Assembly (NCBI GenBank): GCA_964462595.1
Contig: CAYWXM010000051.1
Span: forward strand, 27,150-91,149
From: SURF-21 sp964462595
GTDB taxonomy: Bacteria > Actinomycetota > Geothermincolia > Geothermincolales > RBG-13-55-18
Direction: 5' to 3'
DNA length: 64,000 nucleotides
Shown here one piece after another: positions 17,880 through 26,418 of this stretch; within the stretch, counting starts at the first letter, position 1, and each line of letters begins with the position of its first letter. A program made the position numbers and the translations under genes. The notes under the pieces were generated by a model. It did no database searches and was not told where the DNA came from. It saw only the letters and a program-made list of their open reading frames with translations.

Positions 17880-18101
17880 TTGGAACTTGGACTCATCGGC
17901 ATAGCAGCGGCGCTGGCCGTAGGCCTGTCCGCGCTGGCGACCGGGTGGTCGCAGTCGAAGATCGGGGCCGCCATGGCGGGGGCGCTTGCGGAGAAGCCCG
18001 AGCTCGCCGGGAATGCGATCATCATGATAGCCATCCCCGAGACTATGGTGGTGTTGGGGTTCGTTATCGGCTTCTTGATCACGGGGCTGGGTGGAGAATA
18101 G
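17880..18101 (+). CDS. V-type ATP synthase proteolipid subunit K (c-ring)
   Basis: Short rotor-ring proteolipid of 73 residues with two membrane helices joined by a polar loop (AEKPELAGN). Glu54 in the IPETMVV segment of helix 2 is the ion carrier. Gln25 in helix 1 (TGWSQSKIG) and Thr55 next to the Glu match the ligand pattern of sodium-binding c subunits. The start is TTG 17880, preceded by GGAGGTGA at 17867-17874; the frame is open further upstream, but those residues belong to the overlapping end of subunit I. The single-hairpin form (two helices) is the F-type-like size rather than the four-helix form of Enterococcus NtpK. Confidence 0.9.
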   Translation: MELGLIGIAAALAVGLSALATGWSQSKIGAAMAGALAEKPELAGNAIIMIAIPETMVVLGFVIGFLITGLGGE

Positions 18102-18129
18102 CGGAGCCGAATAAACAGGAAGTGAAGGA

Positions 18130-18738
18130 ATGTCTATAGAGGACATCCTGCAGGCGCTGGACGACCAGTGTCGTCAGGAGTGCCAGGAGATATTCAGACG
18201 GGCGGAATCGGAAGTCCAGGATATCCTGGACAAGGCCGAGTCCGAGGCCGAAGCGGTACGCCGCGGCCGGTTGGACAAGGTAAAGACGGAGGCGGAGAGC
18301 GAAGTGACCTCCACGCGCTATTCCGCGCGTTTGAAATCAAAAAACGCGGTAATATCCGCCAAGGAGAAGGTCGCCGAGAGAGCTTTGGCGGAGGCCGAGA
18401 AGCGCTTGAGGGATATGAGGTCGCGCCCGGATTACCCGGCCATCCTGGAGGAGCTCGTAAAGGAAGGTTTGGCGCGCATAAGCGGTAAGGTCTCCCTGCA
18501 CGTGGATCCCGCCGACGAGAAGGTCGCGGACGAGGTGATGCGGGGCCTCGGGCTGGACTACGAACTGCATACCGATATCCGGACCGTCGGCGGAGCGGTT
18601 ATCTCCGACACGGGAGGAAGGGTGAAGATAATCAACACCGTCGAGGAGAGGCTGAACCGCGCGCGGGAGAAGCTGCGCATGAAGGTATCCGGTATCCTCT
18701 TTGACGAGGAGGTGGAGGCCGCGGTGGGAGGGGGTTAA
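18130..18738 (+). CDS. V-type ATP synthase subunit E (peripheral stalk)
   Basis: 202 residues. The N-terminal 110 residues form a charged coiled coil (heptads through SEVQDILDKAESEAEAVRRGRLDK and the following lines), and the C-terminal half is the globular domain that caps the head, with VGGAVISDTGGRVKIINTVEERLNRAREKL, the conserved E-subunit segment. It partners with the first gene of the operon. It starts at ATG 18130 with AGGAAGTGAAGG upstream. Confidence 0.9.
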   Translation: MSIEDILQALDDQCRQECQEIFRRAESEVQDILDKAESEAEAVRRGRLDKVKTEAESEVTSTRYSARLKSKNAVISAKEKVAERALAEAEKRLRDMRSRPDYPAILEELVKEGLARISGKVSLHVDPADEKVADEVMRGLGLDYELHTDIRTVGGAVISDTGGRVKIINTVEERLNRAREKLRMKVSGILFDEEVEAAVGGG

Positions 18739-18776
18739 ACCCCCTCTTTCGATGTATGCGGCGAGAGGCGAGAACA

Positions 18777-19862
18777 ATGGTCCAGGTCCCCCTGAAAGAT
18801 TACAGTTATGCCAATGCCAGGGTGAGGGCGATGAACGCCCGCCTGCTCGACCACGCTTTCTTCAAGACGCTGCTCGATGCCCCGGACTATGACCGGGCCA
18901 TCGCCATGCTGGAGGATACGGAGTACGGGGAGGACGTCGAGCATTTTATGCTGGAGGGCGCGAGGCCCACGACCATGGACCGCGCCTTCAACCGCAACTT
19001 CGTGCGCAATTTCACCAGGATAAAGGAATTCTTCGTGGGCAGGCCCGAGGAGATGCTGGGCGCGCTTCTTTCCCGCTGGGACCTCTACAACCTGAAGACG
19101 GTCCTGCGGGGGATGCGCGCGCTGATTCCCAAGGCCGAGATCGTGCGCAACCTGGTGCCCATCGGTTTCCTGGATCAGACTGTCCTGGAGGAGATCGTGG
19201 CCCAGCCGGACCTGCGCGCCTCGATAGATGCCATCGTCATGTTCAGCGCCGAGTGGCGTATTCCCTACGGTCAGGCCATAACGGAGCATCTCGCCGATTA
19301 CCTCCGCGAGCACGACCTGTCCATCCTGGAGCTGGCGCTGGACAGGTTCCATTACCGCAAGATAAGCGCGATGATCAGGAAGGGAGACGCCAACACGCAG
19401 CTGGTGCGCGAGGTGGTGAAGATGGAGGTGGACGCCATCAACATCGTCACCCTCATGCGCATATGCGGACTGGAGCTCGCAGGCACCCGGGCGGAGGATT
19501 TCTTCGTGCCGGGAGGGAGCATCGACAGCGCGGATGAATTCGCGGCTATCATGGGATTGGGACATCCCGAGAAGGTTTACGAGGCCTTGCACAGGAAGTT
19601 GCCCTACGGGAAAGCGCTGGAGGCGGCCTGGAGGGATTTTGACGAGCGGGGAGAAGGCGCCTTCGAGGATGAAATGGAAAGATATACCATGAAAGCCTGT
19701 CTCGAGATGTCGAAGGATCCCCTGGGTATCGGGGTGATAATAGAGTACATGTGGAGAAAATACCTGGAGATAACCAACCTGCGCATTATCCTGCGCGGCA
19801 AGAGCATCGGGCTCATCGAATCCCAGATACGCAAGGAAATGTTCATGTGGGAAGAAGGATGA
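18777..19862 (+). CDS. V-type ATP synthase subunit C (d-type, central connector)
   Basis: All-helical protein that joins the central rotor shaft to the proteolipid ring. Family features: the YSYANARVRAMNARLLD start, a W-D-x-x-N-L-K segment (SRWDLYNLKTVLRGMR), and its repeat at the C-terminus (YLEITNLRIILRGKSIG). ATG 18777 is preferred because GAGAGGCGAG lies just upstream; ATG 18756 would add seven Arg-rich residues without a binding site. About 361 residues, typical. It is followed by subunit F, as in other operons. Confidence 0.9.
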   Translation: MVQVPLKDYSYANARVRAMNARLLDHAFFKTLLDAPDYDRAIAMLEDTEYGEDVEHFMLEGARPTTMDRAFNRNFVRNFTRIKEFFVGRPEEMLGALLSRWDLYNLKTVLRGMRALIPKAEIVRNLVPIGFLDQTVLEEIVAQPDLRASIDAIVMFSAEWRIPYGQAITEHLADYLREHDLSILELALDRFHYRKISAMIRKGDANTQLVREVVKMEVDAINIVTLMRICGLELAGTRAEDFFVPGGSIDSADEFAAIMGLGHPEKVYEALHRKLPYGKALEAAWRDFDERGEGAFEDEMERYTMKACLEMSKDPLGIGVIIEYMWRKYLEITNLRIILRGKSIGLIESQIRKEMFMWEEG

Positions 19863-19897
19863 TAACGCGGGACGGCGGACCGGGAGGGTGAGGGACC

Positions 19898-20239
19898 GTG
19901 TATAAAGCCATAGTGATCACAGATCCGGAGACGGCTGACGGTTTTCGCCTGGCGGGAGTAAGCGTGATCGAGGCGGAAAACGCCGGCGAGGCATCGGAGA
20001 AGATAAAGCTCCTCCTGGACGACCCCAACGCCGGCATCCTTGCGGTTAACGAGCATTTTTACGACAATATCGACGAGAAGACCCAGGAGAAGATAGACAG
20101 CGTTTACCGGCCGATCGTCATCCCCCTGCCCATCAAGGAGACGGTGGAGATGGCGGGGGAGCGGAGGGCGTACCTGGCCCGCCTCATCCATCGCGCCGTC
20201 GGGTTCGATATAACCTTGCGGGGCCGCGAGGGAGAGTAG
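19898..20239 (+). CDS. V-type ATP synthase subunit F (NtpG/AhaF)
   Basis: 113-residue Rossmann-like rotor subunit that binds the shaft formed by subunit D. The pattern VITDPETADGFRLAGVSVIEAE, then GILAVNEHFYDNI and the final IPLPIKE segment is the standard F-subunit signature. The GTG start at 19898 is preceded by GGGAGGGTGAGGG. A small negative loop before the C-terminal helix matches the moveable C-terminal part of the family. Confidence 0.88.
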   Translation: MYKAIVITDPETADGFRLAGVSVIEAENAGEASEKIKLLLDDPNAGILAVNEHFYDNIDEKTQEKIDSVYRPIVIPLPIKETVEMAGERRAYLARLIHRAVGFDITLRGREGE

Positions 20240-20300
20240 GCCGGCCGGCGTTTAAGGCCGCGAACTGGCAGATCGTAATAGGAGACGGGAGAGTGTCGGT

Positions 20301-22049
20301 ATGATCGAGGGAACGATTGCAAAGGTATCCGGGCCCGTGGTCAGCGCGGAGGGGATGTCCGGCGCCAAGATGTACGATATCACCAAGGTGGGCGATCTCG
20401 GGCTGATCGGGGAGGTAGTGCGCCTTGACGGCGACACGGCCATCGTACAGGTCTACGAGGATACCTCGGGCCTGCAGGTGGGGGAAAAAGTCGAGTGCAC
20501 CGAGGAACCCCTGCTCATCGAGCTGGGGCCGGGCTTGCTATCCTCCATCTACGACGGCATCCAGAGAAGGCTGGTCGATATCGCCGACGAACACGGGGAC
20601 TTCATGGTGCGCGGCGTCACCACCCTCGCCCTTCCACGTGACCGCACCTGGACCTTCGAGCCCATGGTGGAGGAGGGCGACGAGGTCGGCGAGGGAGACA
20701 TAGTGGGCGAGGTTCAGGAGACCGTCCATATCGCCCACCGTATCATGGTGCCCCCCGGCATGTCCGGAAAGGTCACCGCGGTGAAAGAGGGGGATTTTAC
20801 CATCGATGATACGGTGGTCGTCCTGGACGGCGGCAAGGAGATAAAGCTTTACCAGACCTGGCCCGCCCGCGTGCCCCGGCCGGTGAAGAAAAAAGAGAAC
20901 CCCACCGTGCCCTTCATCACCGGCACCCGCATCCTGGATACCTTCTTCCCCATCGCCCAGGGCGGGTACAGCATCATCCCCGGGGGATTTGGCACCGGCA
21001 AGACGGTGACCGAGACCACCCTGGCCAAGTGGGCGGACGCCGACATCGTGATCTATATAGGCTGTGGAGAGAGGGGCAACGAGATAACCGAGGTGCTGGC
21101 GGAGTTTCCGAGCCTCATCGACCCCAAGACGGGGGTGCCGCTGATGCAGCGCACCATCCTGGTGGCCAACACCTCGAACATGCCCGTGGCCGCCCGCGAG
21201 GCTTCCATCTACACCGGCATCACCCTGGCCGAATATTACCGCGATATGGGATATAACGTGGCGCTCATGGCCGACTCGACCTCGCGTTGGGGAGAGGCCC
21301 TGCGCGAGGTTTCCGGACGCCTGGAGGAGATGCCCGGCGAGGAGGGCTATCCCGCTTATCTGGCCACCCGCCTGGCCGACTTCTACGAGCGCTGCGGTCG
21401 CGCGGTCTGCCTGGGAAGCGATGAGCGCGTGGGCTCCATCACCGCCATCGGGGCGGTCTCGCCCCCCGGCGGCGACTTCTCCGAGCCCATGACCCAAAAC
21501 TCCCTGCGCATCACCGGGGCCTTCTGGGCGCTGGACACCTCGCTGGCCTACCGCCGCCACTTCCCGGCTATCAGCTGGATCAAGAGCTACACACTCTATC
21601 TCGACCAGATCCAGGAGTGGTACCTCAGGAACGTGGACGAGGAATGGAGGACCTTGCGCGACAAGGCCATGAGCCTGCTGCAGAAGGAGGTCGAGCTGCA
21701 GGAGATCGTGCAGCTGGTAGGGCCCGACGCGCTGCCCGACTTCGCCAAGGCGGTGCTCGAGACCACGCGCATGCTGCGCGAGGACTTCCTGCAGCAGTTC
21801 GCCTTCTCCGACACCGACGCCTTCTGTTCGCTGCGCAAGCAGTACCTGATGCTCAAGGTCATACTCACCTATTACGACTGCCTGGAGGAGGTTTTGGTGC
21901 AGGGCGTGCCGCTGCGGCAGGCCACCGAGCACCCCATCAAGAACGAGATAGCGCGCATGAAGGAGATCCCGTCCGAGGAGGCGGAGGAAAAGATATCCGA
22001 ACTGGTGGACAGGGTCCGGCGGGAACTCGAATCGCTGGGCGAATGGTAA
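20301..22049 (+). CDS. V-type ATP synthase catalytic subunit A
   Basis: Catalytic subunit of the head, 582 residues. Walker A is GGFGTGKTVTE (Lys and Thr intact), Walker B-like VALMADSTSRWGEALREVSGRLEEMPGEEGYPAYL carries the Arg-finger surroundings, and the non-homologous insert of A subunits (about residues 115-190, with MVPPGMSGKVTAV) distinguishes it from F-type beta. The SPPGGDFSEPMTQNSLRI segment is a V/A-type hallmark. Start ATG 20301 after GGAGACGGGAGAG. It is followed 23 bases on by subunit B. Confidence 0.96.
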   Translation: MIEGTIAKVSGPVVSAEGMSGAKMYDITKVGDLGLIGEVVRLDGDTAIVQVYEDTSGLQVGEKVECTEEPLLIELGPGLLSSIYDGIQRRLVDIADEHGDFMVRGVTTLALPRDRTWTFEPMVEEGDEVGEGDIVGEVQETVHIAHRIMVPPGMSGKVTAVKEGDFTIDDTVVVLDGGKEIKLYQTWPARVPRPVKKKENPTVPFITGTRILDTFFPIAQGGYSIIPGGFGTGKTVTETTLAKWADADIVIYIGCGERGNEITEVLAEFPSLIDPKTGVPLMQRTILVANTSNMPVAAREASIYTGITLAEYYRDMGYNVALMADSTSRWGEALREVSGRLEEMPGEEGYPAYLATRLADFYERCGRAVCLGSDERVGSITAIGAVSPPGGDFSEPMTQNSLRITGAFWALDTSLAYRRHFPAISWIKSYTLYLDQIQEWYLRNVDEEWRTLRDKAMSLLQKEVELQEIVQLVGPDALPDFAKAVLETTRMLREDFLQQFAFSDTDAFCSLRKQYLMLKVILTYYDCLEEVLVQGVPLRQATEHPIKNEIARMKEIPSEEAEEKISELVDRVRRELESLGEW

Positions 22050-22072
22050 TAATAGGAAGCGGGAGATAAAAG

Positions 22073-23494
22073 ATGTCGAACGGTAGTGCTTTCCTGGCCA
22101 CGACGGAATACCGCACGGTAGGAGAGGTCGCCGGCCCCCTGCTCTTCGTGAGCAAGGTCAGGGGCGCCTCTTACAATGAGATGGTGGAAATACACTCCGC
22201 GGATGGCTCGACCAAGTACGGCCAGGTCATCGAGCTCTCGGGCGAACTGGCCGTGGTGCAGGTCTTCGGCCCCACGGCGGGACTCGACGTGGACAGGACC
22301 AACGTGCGTTTCCGGGGAGAGGTAGCCAAGATGCCCTGCTCGACCAACCTCCTGGGGCGCGTCCTCAACGGCATGGGGCAGCCCATCGACGGGGGCCCCG
22401 AGGTGTTCCCGGAGGAGGAGCGGGAGATCTCCGGCTCGCCTATCAACCCCTGGAGCCGGGAGGAGCCCCGCGACTTCATCCAGACCGGCGTTTCCGCCAT
22501 CGATGGTTTGAACACCCTGGTGCGCGGGCAGAAGCTCCCCATATTCTCGGGAGCCGGCCTTCCCGGTAACGAGCTGGCCGCGGCGATAGTCAGAAACGCG
22601 AGGATACTGGGAGGAGAGGAGTTCGCCATCATCTTCGCGGCCATGGGCATCACCCGCCGCGAGGCCTCTTTCTTCCAGGATAGCTTCGCGCGTTCGGGGG
22701 CCCTGGAGCGCGTGGTCTTCTTCCTCAACCTGGCCGACGACCCCACGGTGGAGAGGCTGCAGACCCCGCGCTGCGCCCTTACCGTGGCGGAGTTCCTGGC
22801 CTTCGAGCACGACATGCAGGTGCTGGTCATCCTCACCGACATGACCAACTATTGCGAGGCCCTGCGCGAGATCTCGACCGCTCGCGAGGAGGTGCCGGGC
22901 CGGCGCGGTTACCCCGGGTACATGTACACCGACCTGGCCTCCATCTACGAGCGGGCGGGGCGCATCAAAGGCAAGCCCGGCTCGGTCACCCAGGTGCCCA
23001 TTCTGGCCATGCCCGACGACGACATCACCCACCCCATCCCCGACCTCACGGGGTATATCACCGAGGGGCAGATCGTGCTCTCACGCACCCTGCACCGCCG
23101 GGGTATCTTCCCGTGCATCGATGTTTTGCCCTGCCTCTCGCGCCTCATGAACCTGGGCATTGGCGAGGGGCGCACGCGCGGAGACCACCGCGGCGTCGCC
23201 GACCAGCTCTACGCATACTATGCTGAGGGCGTGGACCTGCGCCGCCTGGTGGCCATCGTGGGCGAGGAGGCCCTCACGGACATAGACCGCATGGCCCTCA
23301 AGTTCGCGGACGCCTTCGAGCAGAACTACCTGGACCAGAAGGATGAGAACCGCGAGCTGGAGCAGACCCTCGAGCTGGGCTGGAAGCTCATCAGCATGAT
23401 GCCCAGGGATTCCATCAAGCGTCTCAAGATGGAGTACGTAGACAAGTATTACGATCCCCAGACGGCGGAGGAGTTCAGCGCTTCAGAAGCCTGA
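22073..23494 (+). CDS. V-type ATP synthase regulatory subunit B
   Basis: Non-catalytic nucleotide-binding subunit, 473 residues. Walker A is degenerate as expected for B (PIFSGAGLPGNELAA), and the segment RREASFFQDSFARSGALERVVFFLNLADDP is diagnostic. EVPGRRGYPGYMYTDLASIYERAGRIKGKPGSVTQVPILAMPDDDITHPIPDLTGYITEGQI follows the standard order. It forms alternating A3B3 hexamers with subunit A. It begins at ATG 22073 after AAGCGGGAG; the stop is followed 32 bases later by subunit D. Confidence 0.96.
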   Translation: MSNGSAFLATTEYRTVGEVAGPLLFVSKVRGASYNEMVEIHSADGSTKYGQVIELSGELAVVQVFGPTAGLDVDRTNVRFRGEVAKMPCSTNLLGRVLNGMGQPIDGGPEVFPEEEREISGSPINPWSREEPRDFIQTGVSAIDGLNTLVRGQKLPIFSGAGLPGNELAAAIVRNARILGGEEFAIIFAAMGITRREASFFQDSFARSGALERVVFFLNLADDPTVERLQTPRCALTVAEFLAFEHDMQVLVILTDMTNYCEALREISTAREEVPGRRGYPGYMYTDLASIYERAGRIKGKPGSVTQVPILAMPDDDITHPIPDLTGYITEGQIVLSRTLHRRGIFPCIDVLPCLSRLMNLGIGEGRTRGDHRGVADQLYAYYAEGVDLRRLVAIVGEEALTDIDRMALKFADAFEQNYLDQKDENRELEQTLELGWKLISMMPRDSIKRLKMEYVDKYYDPQTAEEFSASEA

Positions 23495-23526
23495 TCGGGT
23501 CGAGGGGATTATAACGAGAGGAAGAT

Positions 23527-24186
23527 ATGGAGCAAGTCCATCCGACAAGGAGCGAGCTGCTCAAGCGCAAGGCTAACCGCACCCTCGCGGACCAGGGGAT
23601 GAACCTCCTCAAACGCAAGCGGGACGCCCTGCTCGCGGAGTTCATGCCCATCATCGACGAGACCATGCGCCTTTCGCTGCGCCTGGAGCGGGTCACCTCC
23701 GACGCCCAGTTTGACCTGGCCATGGCCAAGGCCAAGGATGGCGGGCCGGAGGTGCGCTCGGCTTCATACGCTTCCCAGGGCGAGGTGCTGGTGGATATCA
23801 CGGGTACCCACGTCATGGGGGTGCCCATACCGGTGATACGCAAGGGGCAGAGCTCCATGCGCAACGTGCTCAAGCGCGGATATGGGATAACCGGCGTATC
23901 CAGCCGGGTGGACGCGGCGGCGGAGAAGTTCGAGGAGATCATAGACGTGATCATAGAGTCCGCGGACATCGAGACGCGCCTGCGCCGCCTGGGCGAGGAG
24001 CTGCGCAAGACCAACCGGCGCGTTAATGCCCTGGAGAACATCGTCATCCCCGATTACGACGAGCAGATAAAGTTCATCCAGATGAGCCTCGAGGAGCGCG
24101 CGCGCGAGGACATCTTCCGCCTCAAGAAGGTGAAGAAGGCCCTGCAGCGCAAGGAAGCCGCACGCATGGAGAGGTTGCGAGGCTAG
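23527..24186 (+). CDS. V-type ATP synthase subunit D (rotor shaft)
   Basis: 219 residues forming the antiparallel coiled coil of the central shaft. The N-terminal PTRSELLKRKANRTLADQGMNLLKRKRDALL and the C-terminal LGEELRKTNRRVNALENIVIPDYDEQIKFIQMSLEERAREDIFRLKKVKK are family signatures. It closes the operon; tandem terminators follow about 200 bases on. Confidence 0.94.
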   Translation: MEQVHPTRSELLKRKANRTLADQGMNLLKRKRDALLAEFMPIIDETMRLSLRLERVTSDAQFDLAMAKAKDGGPEVRSASYASQGEVLVDITGTHVMGVPIPVIRKGQSSMRNVLKRGYGITGVSSRVDAAAEKFEEIIDVIIESADIETRLRRLGEELRKTNRRVNALENIVIPDYDEQIKFIQMSLEERAREDIFRLKKVKKALQRKEAARMERLRG

Positions 24187-24385
24187 GGACAATCACTTCT
24201 CCCCAACGTATCCGTGCCAGGCCATGCCGCGCGGACGCGTCATGGCGCTGGACACCGTCGCGTCAACCTTCGGTTGCCGCTGTCGCTTTCGCGATGCAGG
24301 CTATCGGGTGTTGCTAGCGAAGGTCGCTTCGGACTGACCCCCGCTTCTCGGCAAGGTATCAGCGCAGATGGAGGCATTGCCCGAG

Positions 24386-24408
24386 CGCCTGTCACACCAG
24401 GTGTTTTT
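24386..24408 (+). terminator. Rho-independent terminator 1 after the ATPase operon
   Basis: Stem CGCCTG (24386-24391) with CAGGTG (24398-24403), one G-U pair, loop TCACAC, then TTTTTATATATA. Moderate stem but a good T run. Confidence 0.55.
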
Positions 24409-24418
24409 ATATATAGGC

Positions 24419-24443
24419 AACACCCGGGCGGTGTTTTCTTTTT
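24419..24443 (+). terminator. Rho-independent terminator 2 after the ATPase operon
   Basis: Stem AACACC (24419-24424) with GGTGTT (24430-24435), loop CGGGC, then TTCTTTTT. The second of two terminators in tandem; together they isolate the ATPase operon from murA. Confidence 0.7.
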
Positions 24444-24718
24444 AACCGCTTTATTGCACGTTTCGCTATAAACACACGTTTCATTGTGCTAGATCTCCTC
24501 GCTTAGACGTTAGTCTTAAGTAATGGGATGTGGGGCCAGGATAAATCCTGGCACACAGCGCTGCGCGTCGCTCCGCTTTGGGAGGTGGGTAAGGGCTCAG
24601 CCTTGACATTTCGCACCAAAGGCGCGAAACGCAACGCGTGATCCCATGTAGCGGTTTTGGGAGAGGGTGGGGGTGCGCAGACGGGCGGGTGATGGCGGCA
24701 GGTGGTATCATTTTCGGT
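24444..24718 (+). other. Leader region upstream of murA with hairpins
   Basis: About 275 bases without a supported gene. It contains the perfect hairpin GCCAGG-ATAAAT-CCTGGC (24535-24552), a TTTCGC/GCGAAA hairpin around 24608-24631, and a TTGACA at 24602-24607 with no matching -10 box. It may be a structured leader of murA; no known riboswitch class was recognised. Confidence 0.4.
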
Positions 24719-26005
24719 ATGAGAAAGAGCAAGTTCGTCGTCGTGGGAGGAAAACCCCTGCGGGGGGAGGTCAGGGTGGGCGGAGCCAAGAACTCGGTGC
24801 TCAAACTGATGGCGGCCAGCCTGCTCACCCCCGAAGAATGCGTTATACGTAATGTCCCCCGCATCACTGACGTCGAGATAATGGTCGAGGTGCTGAAGCG
24901 CCTGGGTGCGGAGGTGGAATGGGAAGGCGAGGGGCTCAGGATACGCTCCGGCGATTTCCCGTCCCGAGAAGCCCCCTACCAGCTCGTGCGGCGCATGCGC
25001 GCATCCATTATCGTGCTGGGGCCCCTGGTCGCCCGCTGGGGCGAGGCTTCCGTGGCCATCCCCGGGGGATGCAATATAGGTTCGCGCAAGATAGACATGC
25101 ACCTCAAGGGCCTGGTGGAACTCGGGGCGGAGATAAGCAGCGAGCACGGCTACGTGCACGCGCGCGCCGAGCGCCTCAAGGGCACGCACATATTGCTCGA
25201 TTTCCCCAGCGTTGGCGCTACGGAGAACCTGCTCATGGCCGCCGTGGGGGCCGAGGGGCGCACGGTCATAGAGAATGCCGCCCGCGAGCCGGAGATACAG
25301 GACCTGGTCTCCTTCCTTTCTTCCATGGGAGCGGAGATAGAGGGCGCGGGCACGCCCATCATAGAGGTCACGGGTCCGGCGCACTTGAAGGGCACGGAGC
25401 ACGAGGCCATCGGCGACCGCATAGAGGCGGGCACCCTGGCCGTGGCGGCGGCGGTAACCGGGGGAGAAGTCGCTGTCTGCGGCATCGACCCATCCTATCT
25501 GGGCTTGCCGCTCGAAAAGCTGCGCGAGGTGGGCGTGGAGGTCGAGGAGGAAGAGGACAGGCTGCTGGTGCGAGGCGGCGGCAGGTATGGGGCGGTGGAC
25601 CTGGCGACCCTTCCCTTCCCGGGCTTCCCGACAGACATGCAACCGCAGATGATGGTCCTCCTGAGCATGGCCGCGGGCACCAGCGTTATCACCGAGAACG
25701 TCTTCGAGAGCCGCTTCATGTTCGTGGACGAGCTCAACCGCATGGGATGCGATATCAGGATCGAGGGCCATCATGCCATCGTCAAAGGGATGGGGGCACT
25801 CAGCGGCGCAGAGGTCTGCGCGCCCGACCTGCGCGCTGGCGCCGCCCTGGTCCTGGCAGGCCTGGCGGCGGAGGGAGAGACGCATATCATCGACGTGCAT
25901 CACGTAGACCGTGGCTACCAGAACATCGAGGAGAAACTTTCCCGCCTCGGTGCCGAGATCGCCCGCGTCGGCATCGAGGACGAATACGGCAATCACCTGT
26001 CCTGA
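24719..26005 (+). CDS. murA: UDP-N-acetylglucosamine 1-carboxyvinyltransferase MurA
   Basis: First committed step of peptidoglycan synthesis: transfers enolpyruvate from PEP to UDP-GlcNAc. Evidence: VVGGKPLRGEVRVGGAKNSVLKLMAASLL at the N-terminus (Lys-Asn of the active site), the catalytic-loop cysteine in PGGCNIGSRKIDMHL (the fosfomycin-target Cys), GATENLLMAA, ITENVFESRFMFVDELNRMG and the LRAGAALVLAGLAAEG segment. The start is uncertain: ATG 24719 gives a family-length protein of 428 residues, while ATG 24692 and 24638 add unconserved residues; AGGTGG at 24700-24705 supports 24719 with somewhat long spacing. Confidence 0.94.
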   Translation: MRKSKFVVVGGKPLRGEVRVGGAKNSVLKLMAASLLTPEECVIRNVPRITDVEIMVEVLKRLGAEVEWEGEGLRIRSGDFPSREAPYQLVRRMRASIIVLGPLVARWGEASVAIPGGCNIGSRKIDMHLKGLVELGAEISSEHGYVHARAERLKGTHILLDFPSVGATENLLMAAVGAEGRTVIENAAREPEIQDLVSFLSSMGAEIEGAGTPIIEVTGPAHLKGTEHEAIGDRIEAGTLAVAAAVTGGEVAVCGIDPSYLGLPLEKLREVGVEVEEEEDRLLVRGGGRYGAVDLATLPFPGFPTDMQPQMMVLLSMAAGTSVITENVFESRFMFVDELNRMGCDIRIEGHHAIVKGMGALSGAEVCAPDLRAGAALVLAGLAAEGETHIIDVHHVDRGYQNIEEKLSRLGAEIARVGIEDEYGNHLS

Positions 26006-26418
26006 TACCGGGATGGGCCGACTGGCGTTTTCCGGCTTCAACCACCCGCATATGGCATACGGCCCCACGGCACGTCGAAGACGCTCTTGAGTCCCGGCCT
26101 GGCGGATAAAACGGCATTCGATCTCCGTGGATCAAGGCCCGTGCGTGAAAAGATGTCGACCTCGCGCGCGGGTTTTTCCCGGTCGGCGATCTCTGGCCCC
26201 GGAGGTGGAAGCGCCTGGCCGGAAGGTCTTTTGGGGCATAGGCGGATAAGGGCGAAAGGAATCCCGCGCGGCGGACGATATAGTCATGGTGCGCGGACGT
26301 TTATAAAGGCATAATAACTATGGCCGTCCGCAAAGCGCGGCCGGGATACGGTAGAGGAATGACGACAGAGACCGGCCCGTTTTGCCCGCATGCAGACAGC
26401 TTGACGGAGGTGCGTATA
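26006..26418 (+). other. Intergenic region between murA and the subtilisin gene
   Basis: Just over 400 bases. The open frames in it are short, Arg/Gly/Pro-rich and lack ribosome binding sites, so I do not call a gene. An AT-rich pocket (26298-26316, TTTATAAAGGCATAATAAC) may contain the promoter of the downstream protease gene, but no convincing -35/-10 pair could be set. Confidence 0.4.

Noticed and set aside
20538..21932. 464-codon minus-strand frame
   Set aside because: Exact antisense of ATPase subunit A; GC-rich codons give long antisense frames, with His/Gly/Arg-rich content and no start signal.
24214..24471. 85-residue frame after the ATPase operon
   Set aside because: Arg-rich composition, spans both terminators, and lacks a ribosome binding site.
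26087..26314. 75-residue frame before the S8 gene
   Set aside because: Arg/Gly-rich, no binding site or recognisable motif.
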